A DNA stretch of 64,000 nucleotides from Paraburkholderia rhizosphaerae (GCF_004366595.1 NZ_SORE01000003.1:124001-188000), one strand, 5' to 3'; counted from the first letter of the stretch, positions 34,676 to 45,257 are shown. Translations and numbers: made by a program. The notes: generated from the sequence alone by a model not told the origin.

Positions 34676-36277
34676 GTGGCGCAAGACTCCCCTTTCGATC
34701 TGCTCGTCGTGGGCGGCGGCATCAACGGCGCGGGCATTGCACGCGACGCGGCCGGACGCGGGCTGTCGGTGCTGCTGTGCGAACAGCACGATCTCGCCGC
34801 GCATACGTCATCGGCCAGCACCAAGCTGATCCACGGCGGCTTGCGCTATCTCGAGTACCGCGAGTTCTCACTCGTACGCAAGGCGTTACAGGAACGAGAA
34901 ACGCTGTTGCGCGCCGCGCCGCACATCATGTGGCCGCTGCGCTTCGTAATGCCGCATATGCCGAACCTGCGGCCCGCATGGCTGATCCGCGCCGGACTGT
35001 TTCTGTACGATCACCTCGCACGTCGCGAGTTGCTGCCTGGTTCGCGTGGCATCGATCTGCACACGCATTCGGCTGGCGCGCCGCTCGTCTCGTCGATCAC
35101 CCGCGGCTTTGTCTATTCCGATGGCTGGGTCGACGACGCGAGGCTAGTCGTGCTTAATGCGCTCGACGCAAGCGAGCATGGCGCTCGCGTGATGACCCGC
35201 ACGAAGCTCGCCAGCGCGACGCGCGCGAACGGTCTTTGGCGCGCGCGGTTGATACAGGCGGACGGCACAGCGTTCGACGTGCACGCGCGCGCGATGGCGA
35301 ATGCAGCGGGGCCATGGGTCGGCGAGCTATTGCGCGATGCGATCGGGTCGAATACGACCCAGGCAATGCACGACGCTCAACGAGACGATCCGTCGAACCA
35401 TCCGAACGACAGCGCGAACCACAAGCCGAGCTACGCGGTGCGGCTCGTCAAAGGCAGTCATATCGTCACGCGGCGCCTGTTCGAGCACGACCACGCGTAT
35501 ATTTTTCAGAATCCCGACAAGCGGATCATCTTCGCGATCCCGTACGAGCGCGATTTCACGCTGATCGGCACAACCGATATCGAATACCACGGCGATCCGT
35601 CTCGCGTCACGATTACCGCGGAAGAAACGCAATACCTGTGCGACTCGATCAACCGCTATTTCAAGCAGCCGATCTCGCCGCGCGACGTGGTGTGGTCATA
35701 CTCGGGTGTACGGCCCTTGCTCGAAGACGAAAACGCGGATAACCCTTCGGCGGTGACACGCGACTACCGGCTCGAACTGGACCACCCCGACGGCGCAGCG
35801 CCGCTGCTATCGGTGTTCGGCGGCAAGATCACGACGTTTCGCAAGCTTGCCGAAGAAGCGCTCGACAAAATCACGCGCGCACTGGGTGCGCCGGTGCCGG
35901 CGTGGACAGCCGGTGCACCGCTGCCGGGCGGCAATATCGCGCATGCCGATTTCGCGGCCTTTGCCGCGCAGTTCGAACAGCAACACCCGTGGCTGCCCGC
36001 TCGGCTCGCGCGTCGGTACGCGCGCGCATACGGCACACGGGCCGCGCGTGTGGTTGGTGAAGCGCGTTCGCTCGCGGAGCTCGGGCACGCATTCACGCCT
36101 GACCTCTACGAAGCCGAGCTTCGTTATCTACGCGAGGTCGAATGGGCGCGTAGCGCCTACGATGTGCTGTGGCGCCGCACAAAGCTCGGCCTGCATGTCG
36201 AACCGGGCACGCTCGATACCGTCTCACGCGACATCGACGCGTGGTTTGCGCGCAAGACGCCCGCACAACAGATATAA
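34676..36277 (+). CDS. glpD: Aerobic glycerol-3-phosphate dehydrogenase
   Basis: 533-residue FAD-dependent, membrane-associated enzyme that oxidises glycerol 3-phosphate to dihydroxyacetone phosphate and passes electrons to quinone. The N-terminal Rossmann motif LLVVGGGINGAGIARDAAGRG is followed by STKLIHGGLRYLE, ANAAGPWV, ERDFTLIGTTDIEY, VWSYSGVRPLL and LSVFGGKITTFRKLAEEAL, all standard for GlpD. The GTG start at 34676 has an AGGG box six nt upstream. A GlpR-type operator precedes it and glpK follows at 102 bp. Confidence 0.96.
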   Translation: MAQDSPFDLLVVGGGINGAGIARDAAGRGLSVLLCEQHDLAAHTSSASTKLIHGGLRYLEYREFSLVRKALQERETLLRAAPHIMWPLRFVMPHMPNLRPAWLIRAGLFLYDHLARRELLPGSRGIDLHTHSAGAPLVSSITRGFVYSDGWVDDARLVVLNALDASEHGARVMTRTKLASATRANGLWRARLIQADGTAFDVHARAMANAAGPWVGELLRDAIGSNTTQAMHDAQRDDPSNHPNDSANHKPSYAVRLVKGSHIVTRRLFEHDHAYIFQNPDKRIIFAIPYERDFTLIGTTDIEYHGDPSRVTITAEETQYLCDSINRYFKQPISPRDVVWSYSGVRPLLEDENADNPSAVTRDYRLELDHPDGAAPLLSVFGGKITTFRKLAEEALDKITRALGAPVPAWTAGAPLPGGNIAHADFAAFAAQFEQQHPWLPARLARRYARAYGTRAARVVGEARSLAELGHAFTPDLYEAELRYLREVEWARSAYDVLWRRTKLGLHVEPGTLDTVSRDIDAWFARKTPAQQI

Positions 36278-36379
36278 GCGCGCCACAGTAGACGGCACGC
36301 GTGCAACAATCAGGCGCGCGAATCCGCGAACCGCGCGGCCGCGATCGCCGACACCTACAAAGACACGGAGCAGACACCC

Positions 36380-37882
36380 ATGCCGGATCAATACATCCTT
36401 GCGCTCGATCAGGGAACGACGAGCTCACGCGCGATGCTGTTCGACCGCAATGGCAATGTCGTGTCGAGCGCGCAAAAAGAATTCGAGCAGATTTATCCAC
36501 AGCCGGGCTGGGTCGAGCATGATCCGCACGAGATCTGGTCGACCCAGGCGGGCGTCGCCGCCGAAGCGGTGACGCGTGCGGGCATCGGTAGCTCATCGAT
36601 CGCGGCGATCGGCATCACGAACCAGCGCGAAACGACGGTTGTCTGGGACCGTGACACGGGCCAGCCGGTGTACAACGCGATCGTCTGGCAGGACCGCCGT
36701 ACCGCCGATTTCTGCGACCAGTTGAAAGCGCAACGGCTTGAAGAAACCGTACGCGCGAAAACCGGCTTGCCGATCGATTCATATTTCTCCGCGACGAAAA
36801 TCCGCTGGATTCTCGATAACGTCGAAGGCGCGCGCGAAAAGGCGCGGCAAGGCAAGCTCGCGTTCGGCACCGTCGATAGCTGGCTCGTGTGGAACTTCAC
36901 AAAGGGCAGCCTGCATATCACCGACGTGACGAACGCGTCGCGCACGATGCTGTTCAACATCCATACGCTGCAATGGGACGACGAACTCCTCGCGGCACTC
37001 GATATTCCGCGCAGCATGCTGCCTGAAGTGCGCCCGTCGTCGGACGTGTACGGGCCCGCGCAATCCACCGTATTCGCCTCGAACATTCCGCTCGCCGGTA
37101 TCGCCGGCGATCAGCACGCGGCGCTCTTCGGCCAGCTCTGCACGCAATCGGGGATGGTGAAGAACACCTATGGCACCGGCTGCTTTCTTGTGATGAACAC
37201 CGGCAACCAACCGATCGAATCGAAGAACAACCTCGTCACGACCATCGCGTGGCAGATCGGCAATCGCATCGACTATGCGCTCGAAGGCAGCATCTTTATC
37301 GCGGGCGCGGTCGTGCAATGGCTGCGCGACGGACTCGGCCTGATTCGCAGCGCGGCGGAAATCGAGGCGCTTGCGCGCACGGTCGCGCATAGCGACGGCG
37401 TCTACCTGGTGCCCGCGTTCGCCGGGCTCGGCGCGCCGCACTGGAACGCGCGTGCACGCGGCACGCTGTTCGGCGTCACGCGCGGCACGACGTCCGCGCA
37501 TATCGCGCGCGCCGCACTCGATGCGATCGCGTATCAATCGCTCGATGTGCTGAAAGCGATGGAAGCCGACTCCGGCATGCGCGTGCACGAACTGCGAGTC
37601 GACGGTGGCGCATGCGCGAACAATCTGCTGATGCAGTTTCAGGCCGATCTGGTCGGCGTCGATGCGGTGCGCCCGCGCGTCAGCGAAACGACGGCGCTCG
37701 GCGCCGCGTATCTGGCCGGACTGGCAGTCGGTTACTGGAAGGACATCGATGCGCTGCAAAGCCAGTGGCAGCTCGAGCACCGCTTTTCGCCGACGATGGC
37801 GCGACAGCAGGTCGATCAGTGTCTCGCCGGCTGGCAGCGCGCGGTACGTGCCGCAAAGGCGTGGGCAGACGATACGCACTGA
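36380..37882 (+). CDS. glpK: Glycerol kinase
   Basis: 500-residue FGGY-family kinase that phosphorylates glycerol to glycerol 3-phosphate. Clear blocks are [90 protein letters not shown] and [18 protein letters not shown]. It lies downstream of glpD on the same strand. No glycerol facilitator (glpF) is present between glpR and glpK, unlike many glp clusters. Confidence 0.97.
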   Translation: MPDQYILALDQGTTSSRAMLFDRNGNVVSSAQKEFEQIYPQPGWVEHDPHEIWSTQAGVAAEAVTRAGIGSSSIAAIGITNQRETTVVWDRDTGQPVYNAIVWQDRRTADFCDQLKAQRLEETVRAKTGLPIDSYFSATKIRWILDNVEGAREKARQGKLAFGTVDSWLVWNFTKGSLHITDVTNASRTMLFNIHTLQWDDELLAALDIPRSMLPEVRPSSDVYGPAQSTVFASNIPLAGIAGDQHAALFGQLCTQSGMVKNTYGTGCFLVMNTGNQPIESKNNLVTTIAWQIGNRIDYALEGSIFIAGAVVQWLRDGLGLIRSAAEIEALARTVAHSDGVYLVPAFAGLGAPHWNARARGTLFGVTRGTTSAHIARAALDAIAYQSLDVLKAMEADSGMRVHELRVDGGACANNLLMQFQADLVGVDAVRPRVSETTALGAAYLAGLAVGYWKDIDALQSQWQLEHRFSPTMARQQVDQCLAGWQRAVRAAKAWADDTH

Positions 37883-38074
37883 CGCACACCGGGTGCGTGC
37901 GCGTCACCGCGAGCAACACGCGCGTTCGCCAGGCGCGCGGTTCGCGCGAAGCCTTCGCGCCGCAAGCGCGGCAGCGCCATCAACTCGTGACGCCGCCGCA
38001 CCGCGTATCATGTCGCTTTCCGCCAGCGTTCGAAGCTGTATGCACGCGCCAGTCCCCGCTCCTCAGTGTTCCCT

Positions 38075-38761
38075 ATGATCGACCACCTCATCTGTGACTG
38101 CGACGGCGTGCTCGTCGACAGCGAAGTCATCGCCGATCGGGTGATGCACAGTACGCTCTCCGGGATGTATCCGGACCTTTCGTTCGACGCGATCATGAAA
38201 ACCGCATTCGGTCAAAAGACGTCGCGTTTTCTCGAAAGCGTCGAGACGACCTTCGGCATCAGGTTGCCGCCGAACTTCGTGCAGACCGTCGATCGCAATG
38301 TCGAAGCGGAATTGGCGAGCTCGCTTGCTGCGATCAGCGGCGTGCGCGATGCGCTGCACCGCGTGACGCTGCCGGCGGCGGTGGTGTCGAATAGCCGGCT
38401 CGCACGGGTCAGCGCATCGCTGCAGCGCGCGGGCCTCACCGAAGTCTTCGCGGACCGGGTATTTAGCGCTGAACAGGTCGCGCGGCCCAAGCCGTTTCCG
38501 GACGTCTACCTGTTCGCAGCGCAGCAACTCGGCGTGGAGCCCGCACGCTGCATCGTGATCGAAGATAGCGTGTCGGGCCTCAACGCGGCACGCGCGGCCG
38601 GCATGAAGACCATCGCGTTCGTCGGTGCGAGCCATATCCCGGACGGCTACGCGGACGTTCTGCGCAATATGGGTATCACCCGGATCATGCAGCACATGAG
38701 CGAGTTGCCGGCGCTCGTCGAAGCCGGCACGCAAGGCGCATTCGGCGACGTGCAGTCGTAA
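38075..38761 (+). CDS. HAD-superfamily phosphatase
   Basis: 228-residue hydrolase of the HAD subfamily IA (phosphoglycolate or sugar-phosphate phosphatase-like). Motif I is CDCDGVLVDSE, motif II VVSNS, motif III Lys in ARPKPFPDVYLF and motif IV VIEDSVSGLNAARAAGM. I start at the ATG at 38075 (MIDHLICDCDG); a GTG three codons upstream is an alternative. No clear ribosome-binding site. It is convergent with ribB, 35 bp apart. Substrate specificity is not predictable; glycerol-pathway proximity is only suggestive. Confidence 0.9.
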   Translation: MIDHLICDCDGVLVDSEVIADRVMHSTLSGMYPDLSFDAIMKTAFGQKTSRFLESVETTFGIRLPPNFVQTVDRNVEAELASSLAAISGVRDALHRVTLPAAVVSNSRLARVSASLQRAGLTEVFADRVFSAEQVARPKPFPDVYLFAAQQLGVEPARCIVIEDSVSGLNAARAAGMKTIAFVGASHIPDGYADVLRNMGITRIMQHMSELPALVEAGTQGAFGDVQS

Positions 38762-38795
38762 CGCGCGGCTCGGCACAACCGCCGCGCGCCACCCG

Positions 38796-39557
38796 CTACG
38801 CCGCTTCCGTAGACAATTCGCGAGCCGCCGCAAGCGCCGCGCGAAACTCGACCAGTTCGGCAATCGTCAGCATCGGCATCGCGTGCTGAGCGGCAAACCG
38901 CTCGACGTCGGCGCCACGCATCATCGTGCCGTCCGGATTCATCAGTTCGCACAGCACGCCGGCCGGCTTGAGGCCCGCGAGCGTCACCAGATCGACCGTA
39001 CCTTCGGTATGGCCGCGCCGCGCAAGCACGCCGCCCGGCATCGCACGCAGCGGGAACACATGGCCCGGTCGCACGATATCGGCGGGCTTCGCATGATCGG
39101 CGATCGCCGCGCGAATCGTCGTCAACCGGTCGGCTGCCGATACGCCCGTCGACACGCCATCGCGTGCTTCGATCGACACGGTAAACGCGGTGCCGTTGCG
39201 GCTTTCGTTGTTCGACGTCATCGGCGGCAGTTCGAGCGCGCGAATCCGCTCGTCGGGCAGACACAGGCACACAATGCCGCTGCATTCGCGAATCAGCAGC
39301 GCCATCATCGCTTCGGTCAGGCGCTCGGCGGAGACGATCAGATCGGCTTCGTTCTCGCGGTCGTGATCGTCCTGCAGCACGACCGCGCGGCCATCGCGCA
39401 GCGCCTGCAGCGCGGCGGCGATGCGCGGCGGAATCGCGTCGGCGTCGGGCAGCGGAAGATCGGCGAGCGCATCGTCCGCGCGAACCGTGGGCTCGGGAAA
39501 GCGTGCAACGAAGGCAGACGGGGAAACAGCAGGCGTGACAGCAGCAGTGAAGGACAT
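38796..39557 (-). CDS. ribB: 3,4-dihydroxy-2-butanone 4-phosphate synthase
   Basis: Riboflavin pathway enzyme that converts ribulose 5-phosphate to dihydroxybutanone phosphate and formate. 253 residues: an N-terminal extension of about 35 residues, then the catalytic domain with [16 protein letters not shown] (acidic metal site), [38 protein letters not shown] and [11 protein letters not shown]. There is no GTP cyclohydrolase II domain, so it is a stand-alone RibB. It is preceded by an FMN riboswitch, hence it is likely shut down by FMN. The ATG at 39557 is the first in a good context. Confidence 0.96.
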   Translation of the reverse strand: MSFTAAVTPAVSPSAFVARFPEPTVRADDALADLPLPDADAIPPRIAAALQALRDGRAVVLQDDHDRENEADLIVSAERLTEAMMALLIRECSGIVCLCLPDERIRALELPPMTSNNESRNGTAFTVSIEARDGVSTGVSAADRLTTIRAAIADHAKPADIVRPGHVFPLRAMPGGVLARRGHTEGTVDLVTLAGLKPAGVLCELMNPDGTMMRGADVERFAAQHAMPMLTIAELVEFRAALAAARELSTEAA

Positions 39558-39697
39558 ATGAAACGCTCCTCGCAAAAGTTGGGCGAAAAACGTTTCAGGG
39601 CATTGCAAACAGACAAACGCATCCCGCGGCGCGCCGCAACGGGCGCGCCCCGCATCATGACGAGCGGCGCGGCAAGGACGAACAGATGACTATCTGC

Positions 39698-39891
39698 ACA
39701 TCTTCTTCCATCCGGACTATGACCGTCGGCTCTGGCATCGCACCAGATCTGCTGACCTCGCGCGTGGTTCGAACAACCGAACGCACCTGCGCGCGAGCGC
39801 TCGCGGGCTCGCAGGCCGACACGCACTTGCACAGTTGATCGCGCGCCGCCGCTGCATACCGCCGGTGGGGAATTTCACCCCGCCCTGAAGA
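39698..39891 (-). promoter_or_regulatory. FMN riboswitch (RFN element) of ribB
   Basis: On the minus strand the conserved RFN segments occur in order: AGGGCGGGGTGAAATTCCCC at the 5' side, ACCGGCGGTA, GAGCCCGCGAGCGC, GTCAGCAGATCTGGTG, GCCAGAGCCGACGGT and AGTCCGGATGGAAGAAGA at the 3' side. This is the full FMN aptamer. It ends 140 nt before ribB; GC-rich inverted sequence lies in between and could form the expression platform. FMN binding is expected to reduce ribB expression. Confidence 0.97.
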
Positions 39892-39995
39892 CGTACTGAT
39901 TGCCGGAACGAAATTTCCGGCGGGCAAAGCATACAACAACGATCGATATTTCGCTCGGCGGTTTATTCCAGCAACCGCGCGATCGACCTCGCGGA

Positions 39996-40691
39996 TTACT
40001 GCGACCGAACCGCGGCAGCAGACCCCGCCGGGGCAGCCAGAGCCCAGCGCGGCGGCGTCTCCGGATTCACGATCACGCGAAACGCACGCGCCTCCGTATC
40101 GCCAGGATTGCGCAGCGTATGGGGCTGATCCGCATCGAACATGATCGCGTCGCCGGTCGCAAGCAATTGGCGCCGCCCATGCACGATGATTTCGAGCGTC
40201 CCTTCGCTGACCACGAGGTTCGCGGTCGTGCCCGGCAAGCGACGCGCACCTTGCTCGGTATGAAGCGGCGCAATCCGCAACTCGTGAAACTCGGCGGCAG
40301 CCGGTTCGGCGTCGGGGTAGAGCGCACGTGTTGCAAAGCGCCCATTCGACGTCAGCAAGCGCGCTGCGCGCTCGGCCGGCAAATGCTCGAAACCGTGCAG
40401 CGCGTGACGCCGCAAGAACGCCGACACCGACACCTTCAGCGCGCCCGCAATCTTGCATAGCACCTTGATTGACGGCACGCTGCGTGCCGATTCGATCTGC
40501 GCGAGCATCGCGCGCGATACGCCCGACAATCGCGACAGCGCGTCGAGCGACAACTGTCGTTCTGCGCGCAACCGCGCGAGATTCACGCCGACCAGTTGCT
40601 CGAGCGCATCGACTGTGTCGGACGCGACATATCCATCGACAGCGGCTTCGTCCGTGTCCGGATCGCGCACCAGCGCGAGCGGGGAATGCAT
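39996..40691 (-). CDS. XRE-cupin transcriptional regulator
   Basis: 231 residues. An N-terminal HTH_3 domain (about 30-85: LVGVNLARLRAERQLSLDALSRLSGVSRAMLAQIESARSVPSIKVLCKIAGAL) is joined to a C-terminal cupin (about 150-215: GTTANLVVSEGTLEIIVHGRRQLLATGDAIMFDADQPHTLRNPG). This class responds to small metabolites. AGGAGG six nt before the ATG at 40691 fixes the start. It follows the AraJ-like exporter gene on the same strand and may control it, but the separate LysR gene is a competitor for that role. Confidence 0.92.
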   Translation of the reverse strand: MHSPLALVRDPDTDEAAVDGYVASDTVDALEQLVGVNLARLRAERQLSLDALSRLSGVSRAMLAQIESARSVPSIKVLCKIAGALKVSVSAFLRRHALHGFEHLPAERAARLLTSNGRFATRALYPDAEPAAAEFHELRIAPLHTEQGARRLPGTTANLVVSEGTLEIIVHGRRQLLATGDAIMFDADQPHTLRNPGDTEARAFRVIVNPETPPRWALAAPAGSAAAVRSQ

Positions 40692-40852
40692 GATGGGCCT
40701 CCTTGCGCGCCGCCGCGACAACCGCACAGAACGGCGCAAGCCTGAGTGGAGGCAAGACTAGCATCGGCTCGCGCGCGGCCCAACGAAGATATCGTCACAC
40801 CGATATCACGATTGCGGCCGCGCGTATTCGCCCGCCGCTCCTACTGCTGCCG

Positions 40853-42028
40853 TTAGCCCGCTTTCACCCGCTGCTGCACGATGGTTGCAGGCGCATCGAT
40901 GCGCGCCGCGACCCACGTCAGCACCAGCGCCGCCACCGCGACCACCGCCGCAACCCACGGCAACGCATCGAGTCCGAACCCGTGACCGATCGTCAGTCCA
41001 CCGAGCCACGCACCCATCGCATTACCGACATTGAATGCGCCGATATTCAGCGTCGACGCGAGATTCGGCGCGGCCGCCGCTTTTTCAACGACGCGCATCT
41101 GCAGCGGCGGCACCGTCGCAAAGGCGGCGATACCCCACACGAACACGGTCACCGCGGCGGCGATCTGCGAGTGACTGGTGTGCGCGAACACCGCCATCAC
41201 GACTGCCAGCACCACGAGAATGCCCATCAGCGACGGCATAAGCGACCGATCCGCGAGCTTGCCGCCGATCATGTTGCCGACCGTCAAGCCAACGCCGAAC
41301 AACACGAGCATCAGCGTCACGCCATGCGGAGTGAAGCCGCTCACCTGCTCGAGAATCGGCGCGATATACGTGAACACGACGAACACACCGCCAAAGCCGA
41401 GTACGGTCATCGCGAGCGCAAGCCACACTTGCGGCTCTCGCAGCACTCGCACTTCATGACCGAGACTGGCCGGCGCGATGTCGTGGCGATTGGGCACCAG
41501 CGCGCTAACACCCGCGAGCGACAACACACCGAGACCACTGACGATCCAGAACGCGACGCGCCATCCGAACTGTTGGCCGATGAACGTACCGAACGGCACG
41601 CCGAGCACATTGGCGAGCGTCAGACCGGTGAACATCAGCGCGATTGCGCTTGCGCGCTTTTCCTGCGGCACCAGCGACGCGGCCACCACCGCGCCGATGC
41701 CGAAGAACGATCCATGCGCGAACGACGTAACCACGCGCGCAACCATCAGCAGACCGTAGCTGGGCGCGACCGCGCACAGCACGTTGCCGACGATAAATAC
41801 GGCCATCAGCAGTTGCAATGCGAGCTTGCGCGGCATGCGGCTAGTGAGGACCGCGAGCAGCGGCGCGCCGACCGCGACGCCCAGCGCATAGCCGCTCACC
41901 AGCAAACCGGCGGACGGCAGCGACACCGCGAGGTCGTTCGCGACTTCGGGCAGCAGCCCCATGATCACGAACTCGGTCGTGCCGATCGCAAATGCGCTGA
42001 TCGCCAGCGCCAACAGTGGAATAGGCAT
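40853..42028 (-). CDS. DHA1-family MFS exporter, AraJ-like
   Basis: 391-residue, 12-segment inner-membrane major facilitator of the AraJ/Cmx drug:H+ antiporter group. The family signature is FAIGTTEFVIMGLLPEVANDL in TM1, then SGYALGVAVGAPLLAVLTSRMPRK (motif A region) and FTGLTLANVLGVPFGTFIGQQFGWR (motif C region) in TM5. It probably exports sugars or small toxic compounds. It starts 45 nt after the VOC protein gene on the same strand, and a LysR gene is divergent from that VOC gene. Its first codons (MPIPLLALAI) are typical. Confidence 0.9.
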   Translation of the reverse strand: MPIPLLALAISAFAIGTTEFVIMGLLPEVANDLAVSLPSAGLLVSGYALGVAVGAPLLAVLTSRMPRKLALQLLMAVFIVGNVLCAVAPSYGLLMVARVVTSFAHGSFFGIGAVVAASLVPQEKRASAIALMFTGLTLANVLGVPFGTFIGQQFGWRVAFWIVSGLGVLSLAGVSALVPNRHDIAPASLGHEVRVLREPQVWLALAMTVLGFGGVFVVFTYIAPILEQVSGFTPHGVTLMLVLFGVGLTVGNMIGGKLADRSLMPSLMGILVVLAVVMAVFAHTSHSQIAAAVTVFVWGIAAFATVPPLQMRVVEKAAAAPNLASTLNIGAFNVGNAMGAWLGGLTIGHGFGLDALPWVAAVVAVAALVLTWVAARIDAPATIVQQRVKAG

Positions 42029-42073
42029 TTCGGGTTGCTCCAGAAATTGATGCAGGCAGAACCGTGTGACGCG

Positions 42074-42478
42074 TCACGAAGACGCGTTCTCCGCGGCCGT
42101 TACGAATTCGATGACGACGCCCGGGGCAAGCGCGACAAACAGTTGGACTTCGCGAGTCAGCGGCACATCGGCGCATTGATAGCCGACGCCGGCCGCGTCC
42201 ATGCGCGCGATCAGCGCGCGCCACGCGTCGCCGCTGTCGACGCGCAACGCAATATGGTCGATGCGCGGCGCGACCCGGCCGGGCGAGGCGTCGTTTGCCG
42301 CAACGCCTGGGAAAGTCGCGTCGACCAGATGGATCACCGCCCGCCCTTGCGCATACAGCCACGCACCGCCGACCCGAAACGGCGGCCGCGCGCCATCAGC
42401 GAGGCCTGCGATGTCGACGAAAAAGCGGCGCGCCGCGTCGAGGTCCGGCGTGACGATGGTTGCGTGGTCGAGATGCAT
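42074..42478 (-). CDS. VOC-family (glyoxalase-like) protein
   Basis: 134-residue single-domain vicinal-oxygen-chelate protein. It has two beta-alpha-beta-beta-beta units: LDHATIVTPDLDAARRFFVDIAGL...AVIHLVD and IDHIALRVDSGDAWRALIARMDAAGV...VVIEFV. Putative metal ligands are the His in LDHATIV, the His in IDHIALR and the Glu in VIEFV. The start at 42478 (MHLDHATIV) is standard. It is probably co-transcribed with the exporter and divergent from a LysR regulator. The substrate is unknown. Confidence 0.87.
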   Translation of the reverse strand: MHLDHATIVTPDLDAARRFFVDIAGLADGARPPFRVGGAWLYAQGRAVIHLVDATFPGVAANDASPGRVAPRIDHIALRVDSGDAWRALIARMDAAGVGYQCADVPLTREVQLFVALAPGVVIEFVTAAENASS

Positions 42479-42550
42479 TGCCGCCTCCAGGGTTTTCACC
42501 AATGCGCGCATTCTCACCGGAGAGCGGAGTTTTGAGAATTGACGTAGCAT

Positions 42551-42565
42551 TTGAAGGATTTTCAA
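42551..42565. promoter_or_regulatory. LysR-type binding site between VOC and LysR genes
   Basis: TTGAAGGATTTTCAA, a 5-5-5 inverted repeat with the T-N11-A core of LysR sites, lies 22 bp before the LysR start codon. The divergent VOC gene begins 73 bp away on the other side. Confidence 0.6.
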
Positions 42566-42587
42566 GCGTTTTTTGAAAGTGACAGCA

Positions 42588-43559
42588 ATGGACAATCTCG
42601 GTGATATCCGGCTCTTCGTCGAGGCCGCTCAACTCGGCAGCCTGTCCGCAGCGGGCCGCAAGCTGGGCCTGACGCCGGCGGCGGCCAGCGCGCGCCTCGC
42701 GAAACTCGAAAGTGGTCTGAAAGCGCGCCTGTTCGAACGCACGACTCGCCAGTTGCGCCTCACAGAAGAAGGCCGCGTATTCCTGCAGGGCAGCCGCCAG
42801 GCGCTGAGCGCACTCGACGATGCGCAAACCGCGCTGCAAGCGGGGCAGAACACGGTGCGCGGCAAGGTGCGCATTTCGGCGACATCGGATTTCGGCCGCA
42901 ACCTGCTAATGCACTGGCTCGACGAATTCAATGCGCTGTATCCGGAAGTGACGTTCGGCCTGACGCTGTCCGATGCGCTGTCGAATCTGGTGCTGGATGA
43001 AATCGATCTGGCGATCCGCTTCGGCGTGCCAGCCGACAGTTCGTTCGTCGCGCGGCCGCTCGCGCCGAATCCGCGCGTGGTTTGCGCGTCCCCTGAATAC
43101 ATCGGGCGGCACGGCCTGCCCGAGCATCCGCGCGACCTTGCGCGCTTTCACTGCATCGTGCTGTCCACTGCGTCCGGCCCGGTCAACGAATGGCGCTTTA
43201 CGCGCGGCAATGAACTCGAGGTGTACACGGTGCCGCTCGATACCGCGCGCGAGACCAACGATGGCGCGGTGGCGCGCGAATGGGCGCTGCGCGGCTACGG
43301 GATTGTCGTGAAATCGATGTGGGATGTGGAGGCAGACCTCCGCTCGGACGGCCTGCGCGTGCTGCTGCCCGGCTGGCGCTACCCGGATGCGCCGCTGCAC
43401 GCGCTCTACCACCGGAACCGCTTTATGGCGCCGCGAGTTCGGGTACTGCTCGATTTTCTCGCTGAGCGCTTTACGCGCACGCTGGCCGAACTCGAAGCCC
43501 GCTGCGGATATCCGGAGATCGCCCCGGTCACGGGCGACGTCAGAAAAGACGCGCGGTGA
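42588..43559 (+). CDS. LysR-family transcriptional regulator
   Basis: 323 residues. The HTH region (LGDIRLFVEAAQLGSLSAAGRKLGLTPAAASARLAKLESGLKARLF) and substrate-binding domain (KVRISATSDFGRNLLMHWL; DLAIRFGVPADSSFVARPL; REWALRGYGIVVKSMWDVE) are typical of the DmlR/AaeR-like branch. I chose ATG 42588 (MDNLGDIRLF); a TTG five codons earlier is weaker. It is divergent from the VOC and AraJ-like genes and probably controls them. Confidence 0.92.
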   Translation: MDNLGDIRLFVEAAQLGSLSAAGRKLGLTPAAASARLAKLESGLKARLFERTTRQLRLTEEGRVFLQGSRQALSALDDAQTALQAGQNTVRGKVRISATSDFGRNLLMHWLDEFNALYPEVTFGLTLSDALSNLVLDEIDLAIRFGVPADSSFVARPLAPNPRVVCASPEYIGRHGLPEHPRDLARFHCIVLSTASGPVNEWRFTRGNELEVYTVPLDTARETNDGAVAREWALRGYGIVVKSMWDVEADLRSDGLRVLLPGWRYPDAPLHALYHRNRFMAPRVRVLLDFLAERFTRTLAELEARCGYPEIAPVTGDVRKDAR

Positions 43560-43829
43560 AAGGCTATAATATCGGACTACACCGCAAACAGCCCCAAGCT
43601 GCGCCCAAACGCGCGCACCCAGATGCGTACCCGAATGGCCGCCCGCGCGCGGCCGCATGCATTTGGGCGCGTATGACCCGATCGGCTACCGTTTCTGGCC
43701 ACCGCATCTGGCCACCGAAGCCGACCGCTGCAACGGGTCACGTTGGCGACGCTGGCCGCGTTTATTGTTTGCGCCCCACATCGAATTGAATGACGCCCCC
43801 AGGTCAACCACTGCGAACGGCGAACCTAG

Positions 43830-45206
43830 ATGACCAAGAAAGTTTATGTAAAGACCTTCGGCTGCCAGATGAACGAGTACGACTCCGACAAGATGGTCGA
43901 CGTGCTCGGCGCCGCTGAGGGCCTCGTGAAAACCGACACGCCGGAAGACGCGGACGTCATTCTGTTCAATACCTGCTCGGTGCGCGAAAAGGCGCAGGAA
44001 AAGGTCTTCTCCGACCTCGGCCGCGTGCGCGAACTGAAAGAAGCGAACCCGAATCTGCTGATCGGCGTCGGCGGCTGCGTCGCGAGCCAGGAAGGCGCGT
44101 CGATCGTGTCGCGCGCGCCGTATGTCGATCTGGTGTTCGGGCCGCAGACGCTGCACCGCCTGCCGCAGATGATCGACGCACGCCGCGCGAGTGGCCGTCC
44201 GCAAGTCGATATCACGTTCCCCGAAATCGAAAAGTTCGACCATCTGCCGCCGGCGCGCGTCGATGGGCCGAGCGCGTTCGTGTCGATCATGGAAGGCTGC
44301 AGCAAGTACTGCAGCTACTGCGTGGTGCCCTACACACGCGGCGAAGAAGTATCGCGTCCGCTCGACGACGTGCTGACCGAAATCGCGGGCCTCGCCGACC
44401 AGGGCGTGCGCGAAGTGACGCTGCTCGGCCAGAACGTGAACGCCTACCGCGGCGCGCTGACCGCCGGCGCATCCGACATCGCGGACTTCGCGACGCTGAT
44501 CGAATACGTCGCCGACGTGCCGGGCATCGAGCGCATCCGCTACACCACTTCGCATCCGAAGGAATTCACGCAGAGGCTGATCGATACCTACGCGAAGGTA
44601 CCGAAACTCGTCAGCCACCTGCATCTGCCGGTGCAGCATGGCTCCGACCGCATCCTGATGGCAATGAAGCGCGGCTACACGGTGCTCGAGTACAAGTCGG
44701 TGATTCGCCGGCTGCGCGCGATCCGTCCGGACCTGTCGCTGTCGACCGACATCATCGTCGGCTTCCCCGGCGAGACGGAAGACGATTTCGCGAAGACGAT
44801 GGCGCTCGTGCACGAGATGAGCTACGACACCAGCTTCTCGTTTATTTACAGCCCGCGCCCCGGCACGCCGGCCGCGAATCTGCACGACGACACGCCGCGT
44901 GAAGTGAAGCTGCAACGGCTGCAACATTTGCAGGCGACCATCGAAGCGAATGTGGCGCGCATCAGCGACGCGATGGTCGGCAACGTCGAGCGCATTCTGG
45001 TCGAACGGCCAGCGCGCAAGGACCCGACCACCGAGCTCGCGGGCCGCACGGCGAACAATCGCGTCGTGAACTTCCCGGCGCCGCTCGAATCGCATGCGCG
45101 GCTGATCGGCCAGATGATCGACGTGAAAATCGTCCGCGCGTACCCACATTCGTTGCGTGGCGAACTCGTGCTCACGCACGAGGACGTCCCCGAGACCACT
45201 CACTGA
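43830..45206 (+). CDS. miaB: tRNA-2-methylthio-N6-dimethylallyladenosine synthase
   Basis: 458-residue radical-SAM methylthiotransferase that converts i6A37 to ms2i6A37 in tRNAs reading UNN codons. The UPF0004 domain has cysteines in [20 protein letters not shown] and VGGCVAS. The radical-SAM core has Cys-x3-Cys-x2-Cys in [19 protein letters not shown]-terminal TRAM domain (about 385-450) includes [23 protein letters not shown]. It heads the miaB-phoH-ybeY series. Confidence 0.98.
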   Translation: MTKKVYVKTFGCQMNEYDSDKMVDVLGAAEGLVKTDTPEDADVILFNTCSVREKAQEKVFSDLGRVRELKEANPNLLIGVGGCVASQEGASIVSRAPYVDLVFGPQTLHRLPQMIDARRASGRPQVDITFPEIEKFDHLPPARVDGPSAFVSIMEGCSKYCSYCVVPYTRGEEVSRPLDDVLTEIAGLADQGVREVTLLGQNVNAYRGALTAGASDIADFATLIEYVADVPGIERIRYTTSHPKEFTQRLIDTYAKVPKLVSHLHLPVQHGSDRILMAMKRGYTVLEYKSVIRRLRAIRPDLSLSTDIIVGFPGETEDDFAKTMALVHEMSYDTSFSFIYSPRPGTPAANLHDDTPREVKLQRLQHLQATIEANVARISDAMVGNVERILVERPARKDPTTELAGRTANNRVVNFPAPLESHARLIGQMIDVKIVRAYPHSLRGELVLTHEDVPETTH

Positions 45207-45257
45207 GCGACGGCACACGAAACGCACGTCGCGCACCGACAGGATCGAACCATCGCC

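Noticed and set aside
40703..42535. 610-residue plus-strand open frame opposite the AraJ-like exporter
   Set aside because: His/Arg-rich shadow composition with no recognisable domain; the minus strand carries clear MFS and VOC genes.
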